Positions 17,839 through 27,246 of a stretch of 64,000 nt of DNA are shown piece by piece; position 1 is the stretch's first letter; each line of letters begins with the position of its first letter. The position numbers and the translations under genes were made by a program. Origin of the DNA: Enterobacter genomosp. O (lineage in GTDB: Bacteria; Pseudomonadota; Gammaproteobacteria; Enterobacterales; Enterobacteriaceae); contig NZ_LECZ01000024.1 in the NCBI RefSeq assembly GCF_001022965.1, forward strand, positions 467,192 to 531,191, in the 5' to 3' direction. The notes under the pieces were generated by a model. That model did no database searches. It was not told where the DNA came from and saw only the letters and a list, made by a program, of their open reading frames with translations.

Positions 17839-17854
17839 AAAATCCCTCAGTACG

Positions 17855-18835
17855 CTAGAAAGGCCGCAATCCCCTTCCCACCGGCACCGCACTCATCCAC
17901 ATTGTCACCGCCGCTACCAGCAGAATCACCCCGCCCGCCAGCGCGAGCGTTGTCCAGCCAACCTGCCGCCATAGCACCGGGGTTTTATTACCGCTGAGTT
18001 TGACCGCCAGCTGACGGAAACTGTGAACCAGCAGAGCCAGAGACGAAATCGTCAATGACGTTCCCGCCGCCATGGCCAGCGCAGACAGCATTCCCCAGCC
18101 AAACACGCCGATCACCTTACTGAACAGCAGCACCATGATTGCCCCCGAACACGGGCGCATGCCCATCGAGAGAACAATCATCAGCCGCGCGCGCCAGTCG
18201 TCGCCACTCTGTAATTGCGCCTGCGTTGGCAGATGCTGATGCCCGCAGGCGCAGTTTTCATCATGCACGTGGTGCGGTGTGAAGGTTTTGAATGTCGGTT
18301 TTTGCAGCAGCACGCGCAGCTTTTTTAGCGCTCGCCAGCAGAGGATCAGCCCCAGCATACCTACCAGCGCGTAACTTCCCTTCTCCAGCCAGAAGCTACT
18401 CATGTGCAGCTGGCGCGCGGGAAGCTGTAACAGAGAAAGGACCACCACCACTAGCCCGATAGCCACGCCCCCCTGAAGCAGCGAAGAGGCCAGCGTCAGG
18501 CCGATACTCGATTTCAGCTTTGACGGGTGAGTGGCGAGCCAGGTCGTGATGACGATTTTGCCGTGCCCCGGCCCCAGCGCGTGCAGAACGCCATAGATAA
18601 AACTGAACGCCAGCAGGGAACCGCCCGCTTTCGTCGGGTTATCCGCCACCGCTTTCAGTAACCCACTAATCTGCTGGTTAACCTCACGCTGCCAGATAAT
18701 GCTTTTCATCATCACCTGCGGCCAGGCCTGCCACAGCCACAGCCCGCCGCAAACCGCGAACAGCAAAAAGAGCGCCAGCGGCCAGAGGTGCAGCCAGCGG
18801 CGCGGTTTTCGAACTGGCGAAGCAATCACTGACAT
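17855..18835 (-). CDS. zevB: NicO-family metal transport permease, ZevB-like
   Basis: Inner-membrane transporter of 326 residues in the nickel/cobalt NicO family, which also contains efflux protein RcnA and the Haemophilus zinc-uptake permease ZevB. About seven hydrophobic segments are visible. Family motifs HALGPGHGK (about residues 85-93) and MRPCSGAIM are present. A loop rich in His and Cys (HHVHDENCACGHQH, about 199-212) could bind metal. The gene overlaps the upstream zevA-like gene by 10 bases, and this pairing of NicO permease with a DUF1007 protein is that of zevAB. Metal and direction of transport are inferred only. In E. coli yfhR occupies this position. Confidence 0.75.
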   Translation of the reverse strand: MSVIASPVRKPRRWLHLWPLALFLLFAVCGGLWLWQAWPQVMMKSIIWQREVNQQISGLLKAVADNPTKAGGSLLAFSFIYGVLHALGPGHGKIVITTWLATHPSKLKSSIGLTLASSLLQGGVAIGLVVVVLSLLQLPARQLHMSSFWLEKGSYALVGMLGLILCWRALKKLRVLLQKPTFKTFTPHHVHDENCACGHQHLPTQAQLQSGDDWRARLMIVLSMGMRPCSGAIMVLLFSKVIGVFGWGMLSALAMAAGTSLTISSLALLVHSFRQLAVKLSGNKTPVLWRQVGWTTLALAGGVILLVAAVTMWMSAVPVGRGLRPF

Positions 18836-19464
18836 TGTAGCGTTACCTCCTGCGCGAACTGTTTACCCAACTCCATGTCCTCAGGCGGTGCATCTTCCTT
18901 ATCGAGAGAGACCGCAAAGTTCAGCGTCTCTTCGCTGGGCTTCGGCGTATGCACCGCGAGCTTGCAGCTTTTTTGCAGGGCGGTCGGCAGCGTCACGTCA
19001 CTCTCCTTCGCATAACGCATATCAACGTAGTAGGTGGGATCAAACGTGGAAAAGGTGTACTTCTGTCCTGCCAGCGGCTGGGGATGCGCCAGCGGAAGCA
19101 CAAACGTCAGCACCGCCTGATGCCCGTCACGCGTCATGCCGTATTCCGTGGGACGGTTCAGAAATTTGACCTTTTGCCCGTTATGCCAGAATTCCGTGAA
19201 GTAGTGCTGGCCGAGCACGTTAGCCATCACTTCCGCCGCCAGCTTTTTCCAGATTTCATCGCCGGGCTTCGCGTTTCCCGCATCGTAGAGCAGGTCAGCC
19301 GAGGTGATTTCATCCATCGTCCAGCGCATCTTCAGGCCGCTCAGCTGCGTGCCGTCGGTGACCAGCTCGGTTTTAAGGCCAATAAAACTGTGAGGGTGTG
19401 CGCTGGCAGTGAAGCCGATCGCCGCCAAAAATAACGCCATCGCACTTTGTTTAACTATTTGCAT
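18826..19464 (-). CDS. zevA: DUF1007-family periplasmic protein, ZevA-like
   Basis: Predicted exported protein of 212 residues. Signal peptide (about 1-23, cleavage after TASA) leaves a mature N-terminus starting HPHSFI, typical of DUF1007 proteins and with two histidines that could bind metal. The Haemophilus ZevA protein, which helps zinc uptake in the periplasm, is of this family. The ATG at 19464 has GAGG six bases upstream; a TTG one codon earlier is possible. It overlaps the permease gene by 10 bases, so the two form an operon. No Zur-like operator was seen upstream. Confidence 0.7.
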   Translation of the reverse strand: MQIVKQSAMALFLAAIGFTASAHPHSFIGLKTELVTDGTQLSGLKMRWTMDEITSADLLYDAGNAKPGDEIWKKLAAEVMANVLGQHYFTEFWHNGQKVKFLNRPTEYGMTRDGHQAVLTFVLPLAHPQPLAGQKYTFSTFDPTYYVDMRYAKESDVTLPTALQKSCKLAVHTPKPSEETLNFAVSLDKEDAPPEDMELGKQFAQEVTLQCQ

Positions 19465-19589
19465 CAATTCCTCACGTCAAAAATTCTGTGATGTTCCCCA
19501 GCAATCCTGAATGAAAGGCCTGCCGGCGCGCTTTTCAGCGCCCATCCTTTAGCTATTCTTATCAAACATTCACACTGGATACCCGACAG

Positions 19590-20867
19590 ATGATGACGAC
19601 GCTTGAAATTCCATCTGTGCTTTCCAGTTCGCAGCGCCGCTGCCAGGTGCTTTTAATGCTTTACCTGCCCGATGCTGCCGTCACCGCACAGAGCATAATC
19701 GCTGCCAACGGCGTGGACGACGCGATGGCACGGCAAGATATAGCCGAGACGCGCGATGAAATCCAGCGCTATCACCGGCTGGATATCGTCACGCACCACG
19801 ACGGCTGCTACCGGATTGAAGGCACCGCCCTGAATCAGCGTTTATGCCTGCTGCACTGGCTGCGCCGGGCGCTGCGGCTTTGCCCGCAATTTGTCTCGCT
19901 CCAGTTTACTCCCGCATTAAAAACCGCGCTTAAACAGCACGGCATCGCGCGGCCGCTTTACGACGATGCGAACCTGCGGGCGCTGATCGGCTTCTGCTCA
20001 CGCAAGCTCCAGCGCCAGTTTGAATGCCGCGACGTCCAGTTTTTACAGCTCTATCTGCAATACTGTCTTATTCAGCACCAGATGGGGAATACCCCGCAGT
20101 TTTCCCACACTCAGCGCAGCTGGACCCAGTCAAGAGGGGAGTATTTTACGGCGCAGGAGATTGTGCGCCACTGGAAACGGCGCGTTCCGCAGGGTGCTCA
20201 CGGGGATGAACAGCTGTTTCTGGCGCTGCTGTTTATGATGCTCCGCACGCCCGATCCGGTGCTCGACAAACACCAGCAGGACCAGCGCTTGCGCCGGGCC
20301 ATCGTGCGCATGGTGGCCCGTTTTCGCTCGCAGACCGGGATGAACTTCAGCGATGAGCAAGGGCTGACCGATCAGCTCTATATCCATCTTGCTCAGGCGC
20401 TGGACCGCTCGCTGTTTGAGATCGGCATCGACACTAGCCTGCCGGAGGAGATCCATCGTCTCTATCCCCGGCTGTTACGCACCACGAAGGAAGCGCTGTT
20501 TGAGCTGGAAGCGGAATTTGGGCTGCGCTTTTCCGATGAGGAGATGAGCCTTGTCGCGGTGATTTTCGGCGCCTGGCTGATGCAGGAGACCGATCTGCAC
20601 GAAAAACAGGTGATCCTGCTGACGGGAGACGATAAAGCCAGTGAGGATCAGATTGAACAGCAGCTTCGCGAGCTGACGCTGCTGCCGCTCAACATTCGCT
20701 ACCTGACGCTGCAGGCTTTCCAGAAAGAGGGGGCACCGCGCGAAGCCGCGCTGGTTATCACCCCCTACCCTACTGCCCTACCGCTGTTCTCGCCGCCGTT
20801 GATTCATGCCGTTGAGACACTGAACGCGCAGCAGCAAGAACATATTCGCGCCATGCTGGAATCATAG
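19590..20867 (+). CDS. csiE: Stationary-phase inducible protein CsiE
   Basis: A 425-residue protein (E. coli CsiE is similar in length), induced in stationary phase through sigma-S and CRP in E. coli; its molecular function is unknown. The central and C-terminal parts resemble PTS-regulation (PRD) domains of antiterminators; conserved phrases are DEQGLTDQLYIHLAQAL and EEMSLVAVIFGAWLMQ. The N-terminal part (about 1-90) looks like a winged-helix region. No PTS EII domain is evident. Its stop overlaps that of the convergent hcaT by 6 bases. Confidence 0.92.
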   Translation: MMTTLEIPSVLSSSQRRCQVLLMLYLPDAAVTAQSIIAANGVDDAMARQDIAETRDEIQRYHRLDIVTHHDGCYRIEGTALNQRLCLLHWLRRALRLCPQFVSLQFTPALKTALKQHGIARPLYDDANLRALIGFCSRKLQRQFECRDVQFLQLYLQYCLIQHQMGNTPQFSHTQRSWTQSRGEYFTAQEIVRHWKRRVPQGAHGDEQLFLALLFMMLRTPDPVLDKHQQDQRLRRAIVRMVARFRSQTGMNFSDEQGLTDQLYIHLAQALDRSLFEIGIDTSLPEEIHRLYPRLLRTTKEALFELEAEFGLRFSDEEMSLVAVIFGAWLMQETDLHEKQVILLTGDDKASEDQIEQQLRELTLLPLNIRYLTLQAFQKEGAPREAALVITPYPTALPLFSPPLIHAVETLNAQQQEHIRAMLES

Positions 20868-22007
20868 CGATGCGCGAGCGGCCACTTTAGGGCGCACAAC
20901 GATTGCGGGTAAAGCGACCAGCGCCATCACCCAGAATACGCCATGTCCCAGGTGCTGATAGAGGAACCCCGCAAAGACCGTCATGATCGCAATACTGCCT
21001 CCCATTGCGACCGCCGAATACACCGCCTGCAGACGTATAACGTCCCCGCCTTCGCGCGCAGCGATATAGCGCATCGCCGCCAGATGACACACGGTAAACG
21101 TGCCGCAGTGAAGAATTTGCGCCAAAATCAGCCACGGCAGATCGGTCGTCCAGCCCATAATGCCCCAGCGCGCTACGCCGCACACGGCGGAAAGCAGCAG
21201 CAGGTCACGCGCGCCAAAGCGACGGAACAGCTTTTTGCTCAGAGCGAATATAACGACTTCGGCCACTACCCCCAGCGACCACAGGTAGCCAACGGCAGAA
21301 GCAGAATATCCCGCCCCCTGCCAGTAGATGGCGCTGAACCCATAGTACGCCGCGTGTGCCCCCTGAAGCAGACAAACACACGCCAGAAAACGCCAGCTTT
21401 GTGCAACCAGGCTCCGCCAGGCGGGCCAGCCTGCACTCTCCTGATGGCGGCTTTCCCCTTGCGGCATTATCGACGGCCGCAGCAGCATGCCCAGCAGCAT
21501 AGAGGCAATACCGATGCTTAACAGGGCAAGAATGGCGCGGTAATCGTAAAGGCTGACCAGTTTACCCACCAGCGCAGAGCCAATCACAAACGCAATAGAG
21601 CCCCACAGGCGCACGCGACCGTAGTCCATGGTGATCTGCTTTTGCCAGGTGTTCGCCAGGGCATCCGTCAGCGGCACCAGCGGTGAGAAGAACAGGTTAA
21701 AACCAACCATCACCACCATCAGCCAGGCAAACTGGTGGCTGACCCAGAAGCAGGCCACAAAGACCAGCGTCAGCAGCGCAAGAATGCGCACAGCCTTGAT
21801 CAGTAGGGAGGGATCGCTGACGCGCGGGGCAATCAGCAGGCTGCCGAGGAAACGCGCCACCAGTCCGGCCCCCAGCAGGACACCAATGGTCTCAGGGGTC
21901 AGGCCGATACCCTTGAGCCAGACGCTCCAGAAAGGCAGAAAAATACCGTAGCTAAAGAAATAGGTGAAATAACTGAGCGCCAGCCAGCGCGTGGAATGCA
22001 AGACCAT
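20862..22007 (-). CDS. hcaT: Major-facilitator transporter HcaT (3-phenylpropionate transporter family)
   Basis: MFS permease of 381 residues with twelve predicted membrane segments; in E. coli it is the presumed importer of 3-phenylpropionate. The start at 22007 (MVLHSTRWLALSYFTYF) matches E. coli and has a strong GGGAGGGA upstream; an 18-codon extension was rejected. The hcaR and hcaEFCBD dioxygenase genes, which follow hcaT in E. coli, are missing here and yphA comes next. The substrate in this organism is therefore uncertain. Confidence 0.92.
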   Translation of the reverse strand: MVLHSTRWLALSYFTYFFSYGIFLPFWSVWLKGIGLTPETIGVLLGAGLVARFLGSLLIAPRVSDPSLLIKAVRILALLTLVFVACFWVSHQFAWLMVVMVGFNLFFSPLVPLTDALANTWQKQITMDYGRVRLWGSIAFVIGSALVGKLVSLYDYRAILALLSIGIASMLLGMLLRPSIMPQGESRHQESAGWPAWRSLVAQSWRFLACVCLLQGAHAAYYGFSAIYWQGAGYSASAVGYLWSLGVVAEVVIFALSKKLFRRFGARDLLLLSAVCGVARWGIMGWTTDLPWLILAQILHCGTFTVCHLAAMRYIAAREGGDVIRLQAVYSAVAMGGSIAIMTVFAGFLYQHLGHGVFWVMALVALPAIVVRPKVAARASL

Positions 22008-22180
22008 GAATCCCTCCCGAAATCGAGGCCATAGTCTGGCGAGAATATAAAAATTAAGCAAGTCGATAGCCTGCTATAAATTAACGAAAAATTAACATAT
22101 TGTGCAGTCGTCTGGCTTATGGCAGGGAATGAAAATGTGTATTACGTTTAAATTACTCCACTTGCAGAGGTATTTCTGCC

Positions 22181-22603
22181 ATGAACTCACTTCGTTATTT
22201 AGATTTTGGTCAGTCGCGTCACCTGCTGCTGTTGATAGGCCGCATCGCGCTTGTCGTGCTGTTTATTATCTTTGGTTATCCAAAACTGACGGGGTTTAGC
22301 GGCACCGTACAATATATGACGTCGCTGGGCACGCCGATGCCCATGCTGGCGGCCATTATTGCGGTAGTGATGGAAGTGCCTGCCGCTATTCTGATCGTAC
22401 TGGGCTTTTTCACCCGTCCTCTCGCGGTACTGTTTGTGTTCTACACGCTGGGCACCGCGGTAATTGGTCATCACTACTGGGATATGACCGGCGACGCGGT
22501 CGTACCGAATATGATTAACTTCTACAAGAATATCAGTATTGCGGGTGCCTTTATTTTACTGGCCATCGTGGGCCCCGGCGCCATTTCCCTGGACCGGCGT
22601 TAA
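22181..22603 (+). CDS. yphA: DoxX-family inner-membrane protein YphA
   Basis: Small membrane protein of 140 residues with four predicted membrane segments, in the DoxX family. It is very close to E. coli YphA, sharing [19 protein letters not shown] and [12 protein letters not shown]. The function is unknown; some DoxX proteins are linked to redox stress. It has its own unit between the hcaT divergent region and a bidirectional terminator. The rest of the E. coli yph cluster is not present. Confidence 0.93.
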   Translation: MNSLRYLDFGQSRHLLLLIGRIALVVLFIIFGYPKLTGFSGTVQYMTSLGTPMPMLAAIIAVVMEVPAAILIVLGFFTRPLAVLFVFYTLGTAVIGHHYWDMTGDAVVPNMINFYKNISIAGAFILLAIVGPGAISLDRR

Positions 22604-22607
22604 GCCA

Positions 22608-22637
22608 TAAAAAAAGGCCGCAAGCGCGGCCTTTTTT
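22608..22637. terminator. Bidirectional terminator between yphA and glyA
   Basis: GC-rich stem GGCCGC/GCGGCC (22616-22621 with 22626-22631), loop AAGC, with seven to eight A residues before it and six T residues after it. It works for both convergent genes. Confidence 0.9.
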
Positions 22638-22657
22638 ATTTCTGCACAGCAGAGGAA

Positions 22658-23911
22658 TTATGCGTATACCGGGAAGCGTGCGCAGATATCCAGAACTTTA
22701 CCTTTAACGCGCTCGATAACCGCTTCGTCATTGATGTTGTCCAGAACGTCACACATCCAGCCCGCCAGCTCTTTCACTTCCGCTTCTTTAAAGCCGCGGC
22801 GAGTCACGGCCGGAGAACCGATACGGATGCCGGACGTCACAAACGGGCTCTTCGGATCGTTTGGCACGCTGTTTTTGTTCACGGTGATGTTGGCGCGGCC
22901 CAGGGCAGCGTCAGCTTCTTTACCGGTCAGGTTCTTATCAACCAGATCCAGCAGGAACAGGTGGTTTTCAGTCCCGCCAGACACCACTTTGTAGCCGCGG
23001 TTCAGGAACACTTCCACCATCGCTTTGGCGTTTTTGGCAACCTGCTGCTGGTAAACTTTGAACTCTGGCTCCATCGCTTCTTTCAGAGCTACCGCTTTTG
23101 CCGCGATAACGTGCATCAGCGGGCCGCCCTGCGCGCTTGGGAACACGGCGGAGTTCAGTTTTTTGTACAGCTCTTCATCACCGCCTTTCGCCAGGATCAG
23201 GCCACCGCGTGGGCCCGCGAGGGTTTTGTGGGTGGTGGTGGTCACAACGTGAGCGTGTGGAACCGGGTTCGGGTAAACGCCTGCGGCAATCAGACCGGCA
23301 ACGTGCGCCATGTCGACGAACAGGTAAGCGCCGATGCTGTCTGCGATTTCACGCATTTTTGCCCAGTCAACGATACCGGAATAAGCAGAGAAACCACCGA
23401 TGATCATCTTCGGCTTGTGCTCTTTGGCCTGCTTAGCCATGTCTTCGTAGTCAATTTTACCGGACTCATCAATACCGTAAGGAATGATGTTGTACAGTTT
23501 GCCGGAGAAGTTAACCGGGGAGCCGTGAGTCAGGTGGCCGCCCTGCGCCAGGTTCATACCCAGAACGGTATCGCCCGGCTGCAGCAGCGCGGTGTAGACC
23601 GCGAAGTTAGCCTGAGAGCCAGAGTGCGGCTGGACGTTCGCGTAGTCAGCGCCAAAGAGTTCTTTTGCACGGTCGATAGCCAACTGCTCAACGATATCAA
23701 CGTACTCGCAACCGCCGTAATAGCGTTTGCCCGGGTAACCTTCAGCATATTTGTTGGTCAGCTGAGAACCCTGCGCCTGCATAACGCGTGGGCTGGTGTA
23801 GTTTTCGGAGGCGATCAGTTCGATGTGCTCTTCCTGACGTACTTTTTCCTGCTCCATAGCCTGCCACAGTTCGGCATCATAATCGGCAATGTTCATTTCA
23901 CGCTTTAACAT
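22658..23911 (-). CDS. glyA: Serine hydroxymethyltransferase GlyA
   Basis: PLP enzyme converting serine and tetrahydrofolate to glycine and 5,10-methylene-tetrahydrofolate, the main source of one-carbon units. It has 417 residues, as in E. coli. The PLP-lysine motif [16 protein letters not shown] is intact. Compared with E. coli as I remember it, LAHGGHLTHG reads [10 protein letters not shown] and VFPGGQGGPL reads [10 protein letters not shown]; both look like ordinary variation. The start at 23911 has GGAGATGCGG directly upstream. A PurR box lies in the divergent region toward hmp, which fits purine-dependent repression. Confidence 0.98.
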   Translation of the reverse strand: MLKREMNIADYDAELWQAMEQEKVRQEEHIELIASENYTSPRVMQAQGSQLTNKYAEGYPGKRYYGGCEYVDIVEQLAIDRAKELFGADYANVQPHSGSQANFAVYTALLQPGDTVLGMNLAQGGHLTHGSPVNFSGKLYNIIPYGIDESGKIDYEDMAKQAKEHKPKMIIGGFSAYSGIVDWAKMREIADSIGAYLFVDMAHVAGLIAAGVYPNPVPHAHVVTTTTHKTLAGPRGGLILAKGGDEELYKKLNSAVFPSAQGGPLMHVIAAKAVALKEAMEPEFKVYQQQVAKNAKAMVEVFLNRGYKVVSGGTENHLFLLDLVDKNLTGKEADAALGRANITVNKNSVPNDPKSPFVTSGIRIGSPAVTRRGFKEAEVKELAGWMCDVLDNINDEAVIERVKGKVLDICARFPVYA

Positions 23912-24028
23912 CCGCATCTCCTGACTCAGCTAACAAGTAAATTTTGGCCTGAAAAGGCAGTCCTGTTGGACGACGGGCAACAGTATAACTGATTAGTTCT
24001 GTGATAACAGGTCTTGACAAACGATTTT

Positions 24029-24044
24029 ACGCAAACGTTTTCCT
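24029..24044. promoter_or_regulatory. PurR operator in the glyA-hmp intergenic region
   Basis: ACGCAAACGTTTTCCT matches the PurR box ACGCAAACGTTTNCGT closely. It lies 118 bases upstream of the glyA start. In E. coli PurR represses glyA from this region. Confidence 0.75.
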
Positions 24045-24110
24045 TCGCGCCACGCAAGGGTTTGAGGAATAAAGCTCTCGCCCTTTTCAGCGGATTTCTT
24101 TTCAGGTTTG

Positions 24111-24130
24111 TGATGCATATTTTTCATCTT
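24111..24130 (+). promoter_or_regulatory. Possible second NsrR-like site upstream of hmp
   Basis: TGATGCATATTTTTCATCTT resembles the 11-1-11 palindrome recognised by the nitric-oxide sensor NsrR but is less symmetrical than the site at 24167. It starts 56 bases upstream of that site. It could also be a chance match in AT-rich DNA. Confidence 0.35.
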
Positions 24131-24166
24131 GCAAAGATCCATTTACAAAGCAGGGTTATTTTTTAT

Positions 24167-24189
24167 AAGATGCATCCAAAATACATCAT
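24167..24189 (+). promoter_or_regulatory. NsrR operator of hmp
   Basis: AAGATGCATCCAAAATACAT and the following three bases match the NsrR consensus AAGATGYATTTNAAATRCATCTT in both half sites. It ends 26 bases before the hmp start, as expected for NO-relieved repression. Confidence 0.8.
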
Positions 24190-24215
24190 TAAGATCACAT
24201 CGTAAGGAAGCTGCT

Positions 24216-25406
24216 ATGCTCGACGCTCAAACCATCGCTACCGTTAAAGCCACTATTCCCCTGCTGGTGGAAACCGGTCCTAAACTCACCGCCCATTTCT
24301 ACGATCGCATGTTCACGCACAACCCGGAGCTCAAAGAGATTTTCAACATGAGCAACCAGCGTAACGGCGATCAGCGCGAAGCCCTGTTCAACGCCATCGC
24401 GGCCTACGCCAGCAATATAGAGAACCTGGCAGCGCTGCTGCCTGCGGTGGAGAAAATTGCGCAGAAACATACCAGCTTCCAGATCAAACCCGAGCAGTAC
24501 AACATTGTGGGCGCTCACCTGCTGGCAACGCTGGACGAAATGTTTAGCCCGGGTCAGGAGGTTCTGGACGCGTGGGGCAAAGCCTACGGCGTGCTGGCAA
24601 ACGTATTTATCAACCGTGAAGCACAGATCTACAGCGAAAACGCCGGCAAGAAAGGTGGCTGGGAAGGAACCCGCGCGTTCCGCATCGTTGAGAAAACGCC
24701 GCGCAGCGCTTTAATCACCAGCTTCGAATTTGAGCCGGTGGACGGTCAGCCGGTGGCCGATTATCAGCCAGGGCAGTATCTGGGCGTGTGGCTCAAGCCT
24801 GAAAGTTTCCCGCACCAGGAAATCCGCCAGTATTCCCTCACCCGCAAGCCAAACGGCAAAGGCTACCGCATTGCGGTGAAACGCGAAGATGGCGGTCAGG
24901 TCTCAACCTGGCTGCACAACGAAGCCAACGTAGGCGATGTGGTTCATCTGGCCGCGCCTGCGGGCGATTTCTTTATGGCCGTTGACGGCAATACGCCAGT
25001 GACGCTGATCTCTGCGGGTGTCGGTCAAACGCCAATGCTGGCGATGCTCGATACGCTGGCAAAAGCAAACCACGACGCGCAGGTAAACTGGTTCCACGCC
25101 GCAGAGAATGGCGACGTGCACGCCTTTGCGGATGAAGTGAAAACGCTCGGGGCGTCCCTGCCGCGCTTCACCGCGCATACCTGGTATCGCCTGCCAACGG
25201 ACGCAGACCGCCAGGCCGCACGCTTCAACAGCGAAGGTCTGATGAATTTAAGCCAGCATGAAGGCGCGTTTAGCGCGCCGGACATGCAGTTCTACGTCTG
25301 TGGGCCGGTGGCGTTTATGCAGTATGCTGCGAAGCAGCTGGTCGAGCTGGGCGTGAATAAAGACAACATTCACTACGAATGTTTTGGGCCGCATAAGGTG
25401 CTGTAA
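24216..25406 (+). CDS. hmp: Flavohemoglobin / nitric oxide dioxygenase Hmp
   Basis: Cytoplasmic enzyme that oxidises NO to nitrate with O2 and NAD(P)H, protecting against nitrosative stress. The 396-residue protein has a globin domain (about 1-138; proximal heme ligand His85, distal Tyr29 and Gln53), an FAD domain (about 150-260; [11 protein letters not shown]) and an NAD domain (about 260-396; [20 protein letters not shown]). The ATG at 24216 has AAGGAAG upstream; a 29-codon extension would read through the NsrR site and is rejected. Control by NsrR is supported by the site at 24167. Confidence 0.98.
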   Translation: MLDAQTIATVKATIPLLVETGPKLTAHFYDRMFTHNPELKEIFNMSNQRNGDQREALFNAIAAYASNIENLAALLPAVEKIAQKHTSFQIKPEQYNIVGAHLLATLDEMFSPGQEVLDAWGKAYGVLANVFINREAQIYSENAGKKGGWEGTRAFRIVEKTPRSALITSFEFEPVDGQPVADYQPGQYLGVWLKPESFPHQEIRQYSLTRKPNGKGYRIAVKREDGGQVSTWLHNEANVGDVVHLAAPAGDFFMAVDGNTPVTLISAGVGQTPMLAMLDTLAKANHDAQVNWFHAAENGDVHAFADEVKTLGASLPRFTAHTWYRLPTDADRQAARFNSEGLMNLSQHEGAFSAPDMQFYVCGPVAFMQYAAKQLVELGVNKDNIHYECFGPHKVL

Positions 25407-25410
25407 TGCA

Positions 25411-25440
25411 AAAAGCCCCTCGTTCAAGGGGCTTTTTTTT
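25411..25440 (+). terminator. Rho-independent terminator of hmp
   Basis: Stem AGCCCCT/AGGGGCT (25414-25420 with 25427-25433) and a run of eight T residues follow the hmp stop by a few bases. Confidence 0.9.
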
Positions 25441-25441
25441 C

Positions 25442-25473
25442 GCCGGGTGACGGCTGCGCCTTACCCGGCCTAC
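25442..25473. repeat. REP element between hmp and glnB
   Basis: Palindromic unit GCCGGGTGACGGCTGCGCCT and onward to CCCGGCCTAC. It has a different inner sequence from the units at 16057, 17809 and 29884, so it is a second REP subtype. It sits between two convergent genes. Confidence 0.75.
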
Positions 25474-25489
25474 AAAACCGTTGGCAATG

Positions 25490-25837
<348 letters not shown>

Positions 25838-25908
25838 TTAAACTCTTGCCTGTAAGCTGCCTCGTAATCGATTGCTCACAGTATCATATTCAATCGAATT
25901 TTGCGGTA

Positions 25909-27246
25909 CTACTCTTTAAAATCGTTGGCTTCAAGCTCGTGGCGCGACAGCAGCTTGTAAAACTCGGTGCGGTTACGTCCAGCCATGCGCGCCGCGTGGG
26001 TCACGTTGCCTTTGGTTATCTGCAATAGCTTGCGCAGATAGTTAAGCTCGAACTGATTCCGCGCTTCGGCAAACGTCGGCAGCGCCGTGTTTTCCCCTTC
26101 CAGCGCCTGCTCCACCAGCGCGTCGCTGATAACCGGTGAGGACGTCAGCGCCACGCACTGCTCAATCACGTTGACCAGCTGACGCACGTTACCCGGCCAG
26201 CTTGCAGTCATCAGTCGTTTCATCGCATCAGTGGAAAACGCGCGCACGAATGGTTTATGACGATCGGCCGCCTGGCGCAAAAGATGGTTCGCCAGCAGCG
26301 GAATGTCTTCCGCACGCTCGGCCAGCGCCGGAATTTTCAGGTTCACGACGTTCAGACGGTAGTAGAGATCTTCGCGAAACTCGTTGCGGGCCATCACTTT
26401 CGGCAGGTCGCGGTGCGTTGCCGAAATAATACGCACGTTAATATCGATGTCGCGGTTACTGCCCAGCGGGCGGACTTTTCTCTCCTGCAACACGCGCAGC
26501 AGTTTAACCTGCAGCGGCGCAGGCATGTCACCAATCTCGTCGAGGAACAGCGTGCCACCTTCCGCGGCCTGGAACAGCCCTTCCCGGCTGCTTACCGCGC
26601 CGGTGAAGGCGCCGCGGGCATGTCCAAACAGTTCAGATTCGAGCAGCTGTTCCGGCAGCGCGCCACAGTTAATGGCAATAAAGGCGTTTTTGCTGCGCGG
26701 GCTGGCGTTGTGAATAGCCTGCGCCAGGATCTCTTTCCCGGTTCCGCTCTGGCCGTTGATGAGCACGCTGACGTCAGACTGTGCCACCATCCGGGCCTGT
26801 TCGAGCAAACGCAGCATAATGGGGCTGCGGGTGACGATAGACTCCCGCCACGCTTCATCACCCGCCGGGGCGGCATGTTCCAGCGCGCTGTCGATCGCCT
26901 TATAAAGCGCGTCTTTATCCACCGGCTTGGTCAGGAAGCTGAATACCCCCTGCTGGGTCGCCGCAACCGCATCCGGGATCGACCCGTGCGCCGTCAGGAT
27001 AATCACGGGCATACCCGGCTGCTGCTTCTGGATCTCCGCGAACAGCTGCAGGCCATCCATTTCGTCCATCCGCAGGTCGCTTATCACCAGATCGATTTTC
27101 TCGCGGCTGAGGATCTTCAGCCCTTCCAGCCCGCTTTCAGCGGTTACGACGCTGTAGCCTTCACTCACCAGACGCATCCCCAGCAGCTTTAACAGCCCGG
27201 GATCGTCATCCACGAGTAAGAGATGGGCAGGTTTACGGCTCGTCAT
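25909..27246 (-). CDS. glrR: Sigma-54-dependent response regulator GlrR
   Basis: Activator partnered with histidine kinase GlrK; it drives sigma-54 transcription of the small RNA gene glmY and, in E. coli, of rpoE. The 445 residues comprise a receiver domain (about 1-120; phospho-acceptor Asp57 in ISDLRMDEMDG), an AAA+ domain (about 135-370; Walker A GQSGTGKE, sigma-54 contact loop GAFTGA) and a C-terminal Fis-type helix-turn-helix. Its start overlaps the end of qseG by 14 bases. Three sites of its known form TGTC-N10-GACA lie upstream of glmY at 29759-29872. Confidence 0.97.
   Translation of the reverse strand: MTSRKPAHLLLVDDDPGLLKLLGMRLVSEGYSVVTAESGLEGLKILSREKIDLVISDLRMDEMDGLQLFAEIQKQQPGMPVIILTAHGSIPDAVAATQQGVFSFLTKPVDKDALYKAIDSALEHAAPAGDEAWRESIVTRSPIMLRLLEQARMVAQSDVSVLINGQSGTGKEILAQAIHNASPRSKNAFIAINCGALPEQLLESELFGHARGAFTGAVSSREGLFQAAEGGTLFLDEIGDMPAPLQVKLLRVLQERKVRPLGSNRDIDINVRIISATHRDLPKVMARNEFREDLYYRLNVVNLKIPALAERAEDIPLLANHLLRQAADRHKPFVRAFSTDAMKRLMTASWPGNVRQLVNVIEQCVALTSSPVISDALVEQALEGENTALPTFAEARNQFELNYLRKLLQITKGNVTHAARMAGRNRTEFYKLLSRHELEANDFKE

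Noticed and set aside
25862..25877. PurR-like sequence upstream of glnB
   Set aside because: About 10 of 16 positions match; too weak to call without binding data.
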